Assembly: GCA_014360985.1 (NCBI GenBank)
Contig: JACIWK010000012.1
Coordinates: forward strand, 1-56,322
DNA: 56,322 bases
Direction: 5' to 3'
From: Candidatus Bipolaricaulota bacterium
GTDB lineage: Bacteria > Bipolaricaulota > Bipolaricaulia > Bipolaricaulales > Bipolaricaulaceae
Shown piece by piece: positions 43,928 through 52,676 of the stretch. The notes beneath the pieces were generated by a model. That model had not been told where the DNA came from. It ran no database searches and saw nothing but the letters and a program-made list of their open reading frames with translations. Numbering within the stretch: the first letter of the stretch is position 1; every line of letters begins with the position of its first letter. Made by a program: the position numbers and the translations under genes.

Positions 43928-44569
43928 TCATCCCCCTTTTCGCTCCCACAGACGTCGGAACCGGTTCTCCCGGCCGGCGATGAGGCGACGGATGTTGGAG
44001 CGATGGGTGTAGAAGACGAAGACAGCGAGGCCGAGGGTGAGGGCACGGACCTCCACGGGGATGGGATGGTTCGCGTAGCGATCGAGGAGGAACGCCCCCA
44101 CGGGGAGGGTCGCCGCGGCGGACAGGGACCCCAAGGACACGATCCCCGTCCCGAACACGGCCAGGACGAACGCAGCCGCGGACAGGGCCGCGGGCAGGGG
44201 GGCGAGGGCGAGCACGACCCCGGCCCCCGTCGCCACCCCCTTCCCCCCTCGGAACCGCAGGTACGGCGAGAACACGTGCCCGAGGATCGCCCCCAACCCC
44301 GCAGCCAGGGCGAGGGACACGGCTTCCCCTCCCCACACGGGGAGGCGGGGGAGGAACGCGGTGGCGAGGTAGCCCTTCCCCACGTCAAGGACCATCACCG
44401 GGACCCCAAGCTTCCACCCCAGGACGCGCAGGGCATTGGTCCCCCCCACGTTCCCCGACCCGTGGCAGCGGATGTCGACCCCCCGCAGGCGGCCGGCGAG
44501 GTAGGCGGTGGGGATCCCTCCCACAAGGTAGCCCACCAGGGCGACAAGGAAGTAGGAAGCCGCGATCAT
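43928..44569 (-). CDS. plsY: Acyl-phosphate glycerol-3-phosphate acyltransferase PlsY
   Basis: 213 residues from ATG 44569, overlapping the stop of the upstream fused fatty-acid kinase (ATGA). Seven or so hydrophobic segments. The three PlsY motifs are present: HGSGNVGGTNALR, the phosphate loop RFRGGKGVATGAG, and FVFYTHRSNIRRLIAGREN. It makes lysophosphatidate from acyl-phosphate and glycerol-3-phosphate at the inner membrane. The acyl-phosphate can come from PlsX or from the fatty-acid kinase encoded immediately upstream. The 43789-43927 gap after it shows no gene. Confidence 0.95.
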   Translation of the reverse strand: MIAASYFLVALVGYLVGGIPTAYLAGRLRGVDIRCHGSGNVGGTNALRVLGWKLGVPVMVLDVGKGYLATAFLPRLPVWGGEAVSLALAAGLGAILGHVFSPYLRFRGGKGVATGAGVVLALAPLPAALSAAAFVLAVFGTGIVSLGSLSAAATLPVGAFLLDRYANHPIPVEVRALTLGLAVFVFYTHRSNIRRLIAGRENRFRRLWERKGG

Positions 44570-46422
44570 CCGTTCCCTCCCAGGGCCACGATCCGCCTCG
44601 CCACCCATCCCATGTCAAGGAGAGCCAACCCGAACGCACCCAACCCGGCATGGGCAACGAGGGCGGGGGAGGCGTCCACGAGGTGGATGTCGAGCCGAGG
44701 AGAGGGGATCGCCGCCCTCAGGCGCCCAGCGAGGGCCTCCGCGGCTCCGATCGCCATCGCGTGGGGAATGATCCCCGTCGGAACCTCCATCGCCCGTGCC
44801 GCCGTGGCGCCCAGGGCGGCCAACCGCGCCATGAGCCCTCCCCGCCCAACCCCGGCCCCCACCGGGCGAATCCGGCCCTGTCCCACTGCAGCCACCAACC
44901 CAAGCTTCGTTCGCTCGGAGAGCCACCCCACCGCCCACGGGGCCCGCCCCGACCGCGCCAGGGATCGGAAATCGGGGAGCGCTGCCCAGAACACGACGCG
45001 TTTCGCCGCTTCCCGCGCCAATTGCGCCGCCTCACGCAGGCGGAGGCCCGCCTCGATCCCCCGCGCCACCGCCCACGCCACGAGCCCCAACCCCCCAGAA
45101 AGGGTCCCCGAGTCCACCACCGCGATCTCGCAACCGGTCCCCGCCGCCTCCCGGGCCGCTTGAGACGCGGAATTCCACGTCCCGGACAAGTCCTTGGCCA
45201 GAACGAGGGCGAGGATGCTCGGGAACCGACGCCCGAGGTGCACGAACGCGTCCAGGAAGTCCGCCGGTGGCGGTTGGGACGTGCTCGTCTCCGCACCGGA
45301 CTGGACCCGCCCGCAGAACCCGCGCACGGTGAGCTCGGTTCGGTCCCGGAACTCGTCCGTCCCCACGCGGACCCGCACCGGGACGATAGCGATCCGGTGG
45401 CGGGTCATGAGGAACTCCGGGAGATCGCACGACGTGTCCACGACGAGGGCCAATCCAGCTTTGGCGGACTCCGCGGCGGACTCCGCGTGTTGGACCCACA
45501 TGTCATCCACCTTCTCCCGGGCCACGGTCCCGAACGCGGCCGCCAGCTCCCGCACCCGGGCCGGCGCGTTCGTGCGCACATGCAGGTGGAGGAACTCCGG
45601 TGAGCCCGCAACCACCACCGAGTCCCCGAGCGACCCGAGGACCTCCCGGATCGCCTCCAGCTCCATCCCGTCTCCCTCCACAACACACTCCGTGCAGTAC
45701 CGGAACGTGATCGCCTCCGGGTCGTACTTCACGGTCGGTCGGTCGAGGGGCTGGTTCGCCCCAACAAGGGATACCTCTTCCATCTTCCCAGTGGTGATGG
45801 AGTGGACGATCCCCTCCACGAACCGCACGAACCCCAGCGCCCCGGCATCGACGACGCCAGCGTCACGGAGGACGGGAAGAAAGGAGGGGGTCTTCGCCAG
45901 CGCCAGCTCCGCGGCAGCGAGCCCGTTGTGCATGAGGGGAATGAAATCCTCCGTGTCCCTGGCGAGCTCCTCCACGCGGTTTGCAAAGGCGGCGATGGCG
46001 GTGAGGACTGTCCCCTCCTTCGGCTCGGCCAGCGCCTGACGGGAGCGGGCTGCGGCCCGGGCAAGGGCCTGGGCAAAGAGCGGCCCGTCCGCCACGCTCG
46101 CCCCTCCCAGTCCTTCCGCCAGTCCGTGGAAGAACTGGGCGAAGATGACGCCCGAGTTGCCACGCGCCCCGCGCAAGCTTGCGGTGGCCAGCTCCCGGGC
46201 CATCTCCCCCACCGGCCGCCAGGGGAGCCCCTGGGGGATGTGGAGGATCGCCCCCATCGTCACGGCGAGGTTCTTCCCTGTGTCAAAGTCAGCAACCGGG
46301 AAGACGTTGATCTGGTCGAGATGATCAGCCTGAGCGATGACCTTCCGCGCCCCGGCGGTCACCGCCCGTCGGAGGCGCTCGCCGGTGATCCGTCGGATCC
46401 CAAGCCGTTTACCCCGCGTCAT
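44566..46422 (-). CDS. Fused FakA-FakB fatty-acid kinase (DhaL/DAK2 domain plus DegV domain)
   Basis: 618 residues from ATG 46422. Residues ~1-210 are a DhaL kinase domain: INVFPVADFDTGKN with Mg-binding D45 and D47 (FakA has PDGDTGTN), then LRGARGNSG (83-91) and DAGVVDAGALGF. Residues ~215-320 match the FakA middle domain (YCTECVV, HVRTNAPARV). Residues ~323-618 are a DegV/FakB lipid-binding fold (VVDTSCDLPEFL, TSTSQPPPADF, DLSGTWNSAS at ~411). In Gram-positive bacteria FakA phosphorylates a fatty acid held by a separate FakB. Here both are one chain, translationally coupled to plsY, the enzyme that uses the product. DFD rather than DGD in the metal loop is unusual but keeps both Asp. Confidence 0.87.
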   Translation of the reverse strand: MTRGKRLGIRRITGERLRRAVTAGARKVIAQADHLDQINVFPVADFDTGKNLAVTMGAILHIPQGLPWRPVGEMARELATASLRGARGNSGVIFAQFFHGLAEGLGGASVADGPLFAQALARAAARSRQALAEPKEGTVLTAIAAFANRVEELARDTEDFIPLMHNGLAAAELALAKTPSFLPVLRDAGVVDAGALGFVRFVEGIVHSITTGKMEEVSLVGANQPLDRPTVKYDPEAITFRYCTECVVEGDGMELEAIREVLGSLGDSVVVAGSPEFLHLHVRTNAPARVRELAAAFGTVAREKVDDMWVQHAESAAESAKAGLALVVDTSCDLPEFLMTRHRIAIVPVRVRVGTDEFRDRTELTVRGFCGRVQSGAETSTSQPPPADFLDAFVHLGRRFPSILALVLAKDLSGTWNSASQAAREAAGTGCEIAVVDSGTLSGGLGLVAWAVARGIEAGLRLREAAQLAREAAKRVVFWAALPDFRSLARSGRAPWAVGWLSERTKLGLVAAVGQGRIRPVGAGVGRGGLMARLAALGATAARAMEVPTGIIPHAMAIGAAEALAGRLRAAIPSPRLDIHLVDASPALVAHAGLGAFGLALLDMGWVARRIVALGGNG

Positions 46423-46428
46423 GCCGCG

Positions 46429-46434
46429 ATGATA
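46429..46434 (-). promoter_or_regulatory. -10 TATCAT, leaderless-type, before fakAB
   Basis: Minus strand TATCAT ends 6 nt before ATG 46422. No ribosome site. No clear -35. Confidence 0.55.
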
Positions 46435-46482
46435 GCCCCCCCTCCCCCGGCGAGCCAGCGAACCTCACCCAGGCGGGGCGTG

Positions 46483-46488
46483 TATATC
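46483..46488 (+). promoter_or_regulatory. -10 candidate TATATC before the DUF4384 gene
   Basis: TATATC ends 8 nt before GTG 46497. A leaderless start there competes with an RBS-like AGAGGTGA serving ATG 46506. Confidence 0.4.
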
Positions 46489-46496
46489 GGGTAGAG

Positions 46497-47255
46497 GTGA
46501 TCGAGATGCGTAGATGGCTCCTTCTGTCAGTCCTGGCGGGGGTCACCGTGGGGGTGGCCCAATCGGGACCGTCGCCCCTGGGGCTCGTCCCTGTACCTGT
46601 TCCCGGCCTTTCGGCTTCGATCTGGACGGAGAAGCCCCAGTACACGATCGGGGAGACAGCGCGGATCTACTTTTCCATCTCCCAAGCCGCCTACGTGTAC
46701 GTCTTCGACATCGAGCCCACCGGGCGGGTGCGGCTCATCTTCCCCAACTTCTGGTCGCCGAATGCGTACCGTCAGGCCGGGACCCATGTCCTTCCCGATC
46801 AGCCGACGTATCAGCTCCGGGTGGCCGCTCCCGCCGGCACGGAGACGCTCCAGCTCGTTGCCTGCACACAGCCTCTCTCTACGCCGACGGGGACGTACTC
46901 CGATCCCTACCCCCTCCTCGGCCCGGACCCCGAATCCGGCCGGGTGGCGGTGCTCGGCCTCGTGCCCGAGCCGAGCTGCGGTTGCTGTGTCACAGCGTGG
47001 ACCACGTTCCAGATCGTAGCAACCCCAGCTCCCGGCTACTCGCCTTGCCCGCCGTGCTGGGGCATCACCCCATGTCCGCCCTGCTCCGGGTTCATGTACG
47101 TGACCCCGGGCATGGGATGGTTCTTCAGCCTATCCTCCGGGAGCTGGACGTTCTTCATCGGCGACTGCCCAAGCGGACCCGGGTGGTGCTGGTACTTGGG
47201 CCCGGACGGGATGTGGCATTTCAAGCTCCAACTTTGCTTCGGCACCTGCCCCTAG
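46497..47255 (+). CDS. Secreted DUF4384-type protein with cysteine-rich C-terminus
   Basis: 252 residues from GTG 46497 (or 249 from ATG 46506). Signal peptide (RRWLLLSVLAGVTVGVAQS), then a DUF4384-like beta domain: YTIGETARIYFSISQAAYVYVFDIEPTGRVRLIFPN. The last ~110 residues are unlike that family: CGCC near 162, two CPPC motifs in PCPPCWGITPCPPCSG, and a Trp/Gly-rich end. CPPC resembles disulfide-exchange sites but there is no thioredoxin fold. Probably periplasmic or surface. Its stop shares CTAG with the converging MrfA-like gene. Function unknown. Confidence 0.7.
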   Translation: MIEMRRWLLLSVLAGVTVGVAQSGPSPLGLVPVPVPGLSASIWTEKPQYTIGETARIYFSISQAAYVYVFDIEPTGRVRLIFPNFWSPNAYRQAGTHVLPDQPTYQLRVAAPAGTETLQLVACTQPLSTPTGTYSDPYPLLGPDPESGRVAVLGLVPEPSCGCCVTAWTTFQIVATPAPGYSPCPPCWGITPCPPCSGFMYVTPGMGWFFSLSSGSWTFFIGDCPSGPGWCWYLGPDGMWHFKLQLCFGTCP

Positions 47256-49546
47256 CGAGGGCCAGCCTCCTCCGGGGGAGGGGCCTCCCCGGCCCCTCCC
47301 CCGCCTCCTCCGTCGTGGGCCAGCCATGTCTGCAGGAGGAGGAACGCGGCAGCCTTATCCATTGGCTCGTTTCCGCTTCCGCAGCGCGGGGAGAGCACGC
47401 AACGCGGGCAGCCGTCCTGACACGGACATGAGGCGAGGAGCTCCACCACCCGCGCCACCCAGTCCCGTGCTCGGGAGTGAAGGGTTGAGGAGATCCCGAT
47501 CCCTCCCGGATACGCGTCATACACGAGCACCGTTGGGCAGCCCGTGTCCGGGTGGAGGGGGGAGGAGACCCCACCCACGTCGCTCGGCTCGCAGCGGGCG
47601 ATGAGAGGGACCAACGCGACCAAGGCGTGCTCGGCCCCATGCAGGCCTCCAGGGGAGGGGCAGGCCCAAGCGGCGAGCTCCAAGTCCGTGCGCCGGCTCG
47701 TAACCGGTGGCTTCTGGCCGTCATTCTTCCAGGCGAGCCAAACGCCCTCCGATTCGAACTGGAGCGGTGGGAGGTCGAGGGGCCGCACGTCCACGACCCG
47801 CCCCCCCGGCGAGGACCCTGTACGCCACGACCGTCTCCTGGACAGAGACCGTCCCCAACCCCAAGCCGCGTGCCCAAGGTCCACAAGCTGGCTTCCGAAT
47901 GCGCGCCTCCTCGACAGTGATCGCCGTCGTGGTGAGGCCGTCCGTGGACGGCCCGGCCTCCGCGACCCCCGCCGTGAGGTCGAGGGAGCGCACGCGGAAC
48001 GCCTCCCCCTGGTGAAGGAACACCGCCCCAGGGAACGCCTCGCGGCGAGCGCGGTGCTCGTCCCACCTCTCGAGGACCTCTCCTGCGATGAGGATCTGCA
48101 CCGGCTGAGCAGTGAGGGCGTTCAAGGACACCTCGTCGGTGGGACGGACCTGGCCGGCGTAGGACCACCCGCTGGGGGTGGCGGCGAGGAGGCCGGCCCG
48201 TTCCAGGGACCGCACATCCACCTCTTCCGCCTCGAGGAGGAGAAGCTCGTCCCTCGTGAGGGGAAACTCCGCGGCCGCGCACAAAAGGTGCCGCACGGCG
48301 AGCTCCTTGTGGTGGGGGTTGAGAACCGGGGTCTCGGCACGGCCTTCCACGAGCTCCTTGGGTCGGCCGAGGAAGTACCGTGGAGGGGATCGTCCTGAGG
48401 GAGGTACACAACCGACGCATCGCGTCCCGCCCGGCCGGCCCAACCCGCTTGCTGACGCACCGAGGCCACCGACCCCGGGTATCCGAAGAGGACCACTGCG
48501 TCGAGGCCCCCCACATCCACCCCCAGCTCGAGGGCGCACGTCGAGGCGACGAACCACAACCTGCCTTCACGCAACCCCTGTTCCAGCGCCCGCCGCTCCT
48601 CGGGCCGATACCCAGCCCGGTACGAAGCCACGCCCCCACGGTCACCCCGCGCAGATCCTGGGTCGGGCTCGGGACTTGGAACGTGCGGCCAGCCTCGCAC
48701 GGCTTGGGCGAGGGCTTCCGCCATCCGCCGCGAGGGAAGGAAGGCGAGGGTCTGCTGCCCCTCCCGCACGAGGAACCGGCACAGGTCCACCGCCTGCTGG
48801 AACGGAGAGGGTTCGCGATCCCGGTCCGGATCCCAGAACCACCAACCGCGGGCGCCCTGAGGCGAGCCGTCCCGGTCCACCACCGCCACCCGGCGGCCGA
48901 GGAGCCGCTCCCCGAAGAGCTGGGGATCACCGGAGGTTGCCGAGGCGATGATGCAGTTCCATTTCGCCCTGTACCGGGTGAGGACCTGCCCCAGCCGGCG
49001 CAGCAGCAGGGCCACCCCCGACCCGAACACGCCCCGGTACCAGTGCCCCTCATCCACGACCACGTACCGCACCCCCTGCAGGAACGGGGCCCAGCGGTGG
49101 TGCCATTCCAGGTACTGGTGGAGGGCGTACGGGTTCGGGAGGAGGATCCGCCCTTCCGCGCGCAGCCGGGGGCGGCGGTGGGAAGGTGTATCCCCGTCGT
49201 ATACCCCCACCGCCCCGTCCACCCCCAGGGCGCGGGCGAGCGCGGTCCACTTCCTAAGCTGGTCCTGGGTGAGGGCCTTCATCGGGTAGAGGAGGAGCGC
49301 CCTTGCCGACGGATCTTGAGCCAGGGCGGACACGATGGGAAGGGCCATCGCCAGCGTTTTCCCCGACGAGGGGCCGGTGGCGAGGACCACGTCGTGTCCC
49401 GCCAGCACGTGCTCCATCGCCTCCGCCTGGTGCCGGTACAGCCGAACCCCTTCCCGGATCAGCCACTCCCGGGCCATCGCGGGGAGCCCGGACGGGGGGG
49501 CAGCGTAGACGGCGGGCCGCGGGGGGACGGTGAGAGCGGACACCAC
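47252..49546 (-). pseudogene. mrfA: MrfA/YprA-like DEAD/DEAH helicase with DUF1998, two frameshifts
   Basis: Three reading-frame segments make one protein of about 760 residues. Segment 1 (49546 to ~48380): Walker A TGPSSGKT, DEGH (VVVDEGHWYR), SAT, and WAGRAGRD. A missing base near 48380 (PLH to RYFLGRPKELVEG) shifts to segment 2, which runs to the 7-C run at 47801-47807. One extra base there shifts to segment 3, with the DUF1998 region (YDAYPGGIGIS) and cysteines CPCQDGCPRCVLSPRC. In B. subtilis MrfA with MrfB repairs mitomycin-type damage; the MrfB-like gene is immediately upstream and is also frameshifted. True decay, phase variation and sequencing error cannot be told apart here. Confidence 0.8.
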
Positions 49547-49589
49547 CTGCCCCCGGTACCATGGCTCCGACGAAAGGCGGGAGAGGAGA

Positions 49590-50322
49590 TCAGCCAGGGC
49601 CGGTCACCCGCTCAAGCAGGACGGAGAGGAGTCGGGCGAGGGTGACAACGTCCTCCCGGTTGTGGGCGATCACGGGGCGGAGGAGCTCCGCCGATCCCGT
49701 GCGGAGGTAGGTCCCGTACAGGGAGGGCACGTACTCCCCCGGCACGTCGAGCTCCCGCGCGATCCCGAGCACGGCCTGCTCCACTTCCGGAAGCGAGCAG
49801 CCGAGGAGCGCTTGCCCCCACCGTCGGCGGGCGAAGAAGAGGAGGTCGAGGTGCAATGGCTCCGGGAGGGCACCCAGACCGTGGTACGCGCACCGACCCT
49901 GCAAGTGGTTCCAGTCGTAGGCCTTCCCGTTATAGGAGATCACGATCGGTCGGGAAGGAAGCTCCGCGCGAAGGGCAGCGAGGATCGCCGGTTCCTCGGC
50001 AAGGGAACGAGCCAAGTACTGACGGACCTCGAGGCCACCCTCGCCGAGGCGCCCCCCCAACAAGGAACGCCGGGAAGGTGGACAGCCCGAGGGTCTCGAT
50101 GTCGAGGAACACGAGGTCCCTCCGATCAGCGAACGCAAGCAACCGTAGCAGAAGATCATGGGACGCCGAGAACCTTCGGGAGATCCCGTCGTGCAGGGTT
50201 GCAAGATCGGCCCAGGCGAGCGCGGACAGCCAGCCTCGGGCCTCCGGGCCATACCGGGGATGGTCGGCGAGGTCAGCCAGCGTGCGCGCCCCACCCAGCC
50301 CAGGGCCACGAAGCCCCGCCAC
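49590..50322 (-). pseudogene. mrfB: MrfB/YprB-like DEDD exonuclease, one frameshift
   Basis: N-terminal frame from GTG 50322 (MAGLRGPGLGGARTL) to a 7-C run at 50052-50058; removing one base restores a continuous product of about 243 residues. Exonuclease motifs span both frames: VFLDIETLGLS (D, E) before the break; VISYNGKAYDWNHL (D) and IAHNREDVVTLARL (H, D) after it. That is the RNase H-like DnaQ fold of YprB/MrfB. It lies directly upstream of the helicase partner, same strand. The start codon is uncertain, since GAGGGGAG is about 13 nt from the GTG. Confidence 0.78.
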
Positions 50323-50472
50323 CCGATCGATCAGCTCTCCCCTCGCTCACGGTGGACGGCGGACGCGGAAGGAGGGCATCGATCGCGAGGAGGCAGGAAT
50401 GTCGAAGATGTACTCGCTTTTGGCCTTCCGTTCTCAGCTTGTTCCCCTGGTCCACATGCACCCGCGCTCTCA

Positions 50473-50875
50473 TGTGAGTTCTTCCTGTGCTGCTACGCTT
50501 GCCGCGGGGACCCCCGCGCTCAGTGCGCGGCGTATCTGGCGCCGACCACGTGGAAGATGGACCCGCAGACGGGATTTCCTCTGCCCGGACCGGGCTACGG
50601 GAAGAAACTCGTCGGCGGCAACCACAGCCGCATCGAGGGCCCTTACATCCTCTACAGCCCCCGCACCGTCTACTACTTCTTGAGCCTCAGCGGATTGAAT
50701 GCCCGTGGGGGTACAACCTCCGGGTACGTCTCCCCGGGCTGGGGGAGTCTCACCGCCTCCGGGTTCACCCGCTGTCTCTCAACGAACAAGATCGGTTCGT
50801 GATGGCACCGTTCCCCTACCTCGACCATGGCGAGGCGGGGATCACGCCCTTGAATCCGAAACCATCCTCGGATGG
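50473..50875 (+). pseudogene. Degenerate GH43-like glycosidase fragment
   Basis: Two frames read together resemble the middle of a GH43-type glycosidase: GGNHSRIEGPYILYSPRTVYY, then after a shift near 50710 YNLRVRLPGLGES. These resemble the family's IEAPYI and YNIRVGRS segments. No start, no catalytic set, no end. Remnant of a longer gene; the family call is tentative. Confidence 0.45.
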
Positions 50876-50973
50876 ACGACAGCGCGCCCCCCGGAGAAGC
50901 GCAGCGGCGAGTAGAATCCCGGACAGGTTCGCCAAACGCAGGGATACCCCCTGACGTTCCGTGAGGAGAGACT

Positions 50974-51516
50974 GTGACGGGAGTGCTGTGGGTATTTCGG
51001 TACGCGAAGCGTTACCGCTTGGCGCTTGCCCTGACCGTGGCGAGCATGCTCGCCCTGGTTGGGATCCAGCTCTCGTGCGGACGATGGTCAACGACTCCGA
51101 CCTCCTGGAGCAGCTCGTCGCGCACGCCATCCCCGCTGTATTCGTCAATGTGCTGATGCTCGGCGGCGTGACGGCGGTCCTGATGAGCATGAGCTGGCAG
51201 CTGGCGCTCCTGCCGATGATCCCCATCCCGCTCATCGTGCTCGCGATACGCGGGTTCGCGCGTTACGTCCGGCCCGCGTTCCGCCGGCGCCAGGTCGAGC
51301 TGGGGGAGCTCAACGCCGCCCTCAATGACAACCCATCAGGGATCCGCGAGATCCAGGCCTTCAACCGGGAGGAGACGGAGGCCGAGCGCGTATGGACGAG
51401 GATCGTTCGCTATCGCGACTCTCTCCTGCGGGCGCTGCGGCTGATCGCCGTGTTCCACCCATCGATCGAGCTCGCCGCCTCGCTTGGGACGATCGTCCTC
51501 ATCTACTACGGATGTC
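50974..51516 (+). pseudogene. Deleted ABC exporter membrane domain
   Basis: GTG 50974 with GAGGAGA upstream begins like an MsbA-type exporter (GVLWVFRYAKRYRLALALTV). After ~33 codons the text jumps frame to RTMVNDSDLLEQLVAHAIPA, which in intact exporters follows about 85 residues later (the TGDLMSRVTNDV region), so helix 2 and its loop are deleted. Helices 3 onward (MSWQLALLPMIPIPLIV, NREETEAERV) continue to ~51516 and stop with no nucleotide-binding domain. Non-functional. Confidence 0.75.
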
Positions 51517-51654
51517 TTCCCCACCGGCACCGCCGGAGGGAGCGTCCCGAAGGCGCGGGCGAGCGCGGGGAGTGCGCCCCCTTATGGAGGCGACGAAGGA
51601 ATTCCGCGCGCGCCAGGTGATGTTCCCGTAGGCCCGCACGCCCCGGACCTCCCC

Positions 51655-51741
51655 TTACCCGATCACCCGCTCGTAGCGGAGCTCCGCCGAGGTGGTCGCG
51701 GTCAGGAGAATGTTTCCCCGGACCCACTCCTCGATCGTCAC
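51655..51741 (-). CDS. Possible 28-residue ORF or displaced tail of the WD40 gene
   Basis: GTG 51741 overlaps the WD40 stop as GTGA, and a natural-looking peptide (TIEEWVRGNILLTATTSAEL) runs to TAA at 51655. It is either a tiny coupled ORF or the former C-terminus of the WD40 protein after a frameshift. No homology recognised. Confidence 0.25.
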   Translation of the reverse strand: MTIEEWVRGNILLTATTSAELRYERVIG

Positions 51742-52673
51742 CGCTCGGCCAAGACCCCGGCCACGTCCCAGATGTGGACCACCCCGTTGTCGGACGCGGT
51801 CATGATGAGAGATCCATCCGGGGAGAACCCGACGGCCTGGACGACCGCCCCGTGCCCGCCCAGCACGGCCAGGCACTCCCCCATCTCCGCATCCCAGAGC
51901 CGAGCCGTCTCGTCGAGCGATCCGGAGAGGAGGAACCGCCCGTCGGGGGACACCGCCACCGTGATCGCGCAGCTCGCGTGGCCCCACAGCTCGTTGTGGT
52001 AGAGGAGTCCCACCGCCGTGTCCCACACCCGCAGGACCTTTCCCCACGCCACGACAAGGAAGTACCCGTCAGGGGTGAACGCGATGTCCCACGCCTTGCC
52101 GGGAAGGGCGCGGAGCTCGGTCCACGTCGCCGTGTCCCACAGGATCGCCCTGTCGTGGCCCGCGGAGGCCATGAGCGTCCCATCGGGGGAGAACGCAACC
52201 TGCTGGACCTGAACCGTGTGTGGGTTCTTGACCCAGATCTCTCCGCCCCGGGCAAGATCCCACAACCGCAGCGAGCCATCGCTCCCGCCGATGAGGAGGG
52301 ATCCCTCTGGCCCGAACGCCATCGCCAGGACGCGTCCGAACGACCCATGGATCGTGGCCAAGACCTCCCCCGTGGCGACCTCCCACACCCGCACCTCGTT
52401 CAGCGCTGCCGCGGCGAGCCGCTCCCCGTCCGGAGAAAAGACGAGCGCGGACACGCTCGCGTCCGGGAACGGGAGCCACGTGGCCTCCTCCCACCCCCCC
52501 GTCCGGTACAGGACGACGGCGTAGTGGGTTCCCACGGCGAGGTACGCACCGTTTGGGGAAAACGCGGCCGACGAGAGCCAGCGCACGTTCCACGTCGTCA
52601 CGGGCCCCTGGGGGGCCGCTGTCGCCCAGAGGCTCCACGCCACAACCGCCACCACGAGCACGATCCGGTTCAT
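51738..52673 (-). CDS. Secreted WD40 beta-propeller protein
   Basis: 311 residues. Signal peptide MNRIVLVVAVVAWSLWATA, then about seven WD40 blades with the usual AFSPDG...W D pattern (VAFSPDGTLMASAGHDRAILWD, VSPDGRFLLSGSLDETARLWD, GFSPDGSLIMTASDNGVVHIWD), a full propeller with no other domain. It likely acts as a periplasmic interaction scaffold. It begins 3 nt after the rtcB stop (GGTGACGGATG), so it is the last gene of the thpR-archease-rtcB run, which is puzzling for an exported protein. Confidence 0.85.
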   Translation of the reverse strand: MNRIVLVVAVVAWSLWATAAPQGPVTTWNVRWLSSAAFSPNGAYLAVGTHYAVVLYRTGGWEEATWLPFPDASVSALVFSPDGERLAAAALNEVRVWEVATGEVLATIHGSFGRVLAMAFGPEGSLLIGGSDGSLRLWDLARGGEIWVKNPHTVQVQQVAFSPDGTLMASAGHDRAILWDTATWTELRALPGKAWDIAFTPDGYFLVVAWGKVLRVWDTAVGLLYHNELWGHASCAITVAVSPDGRFLLSGSLDETARLWDAEMGECLAVLGGHGAVVQAVGFSPDGSLIMTASDNGVVHIWDVAGVLAER

Positions 52674-52676
52674 CCG

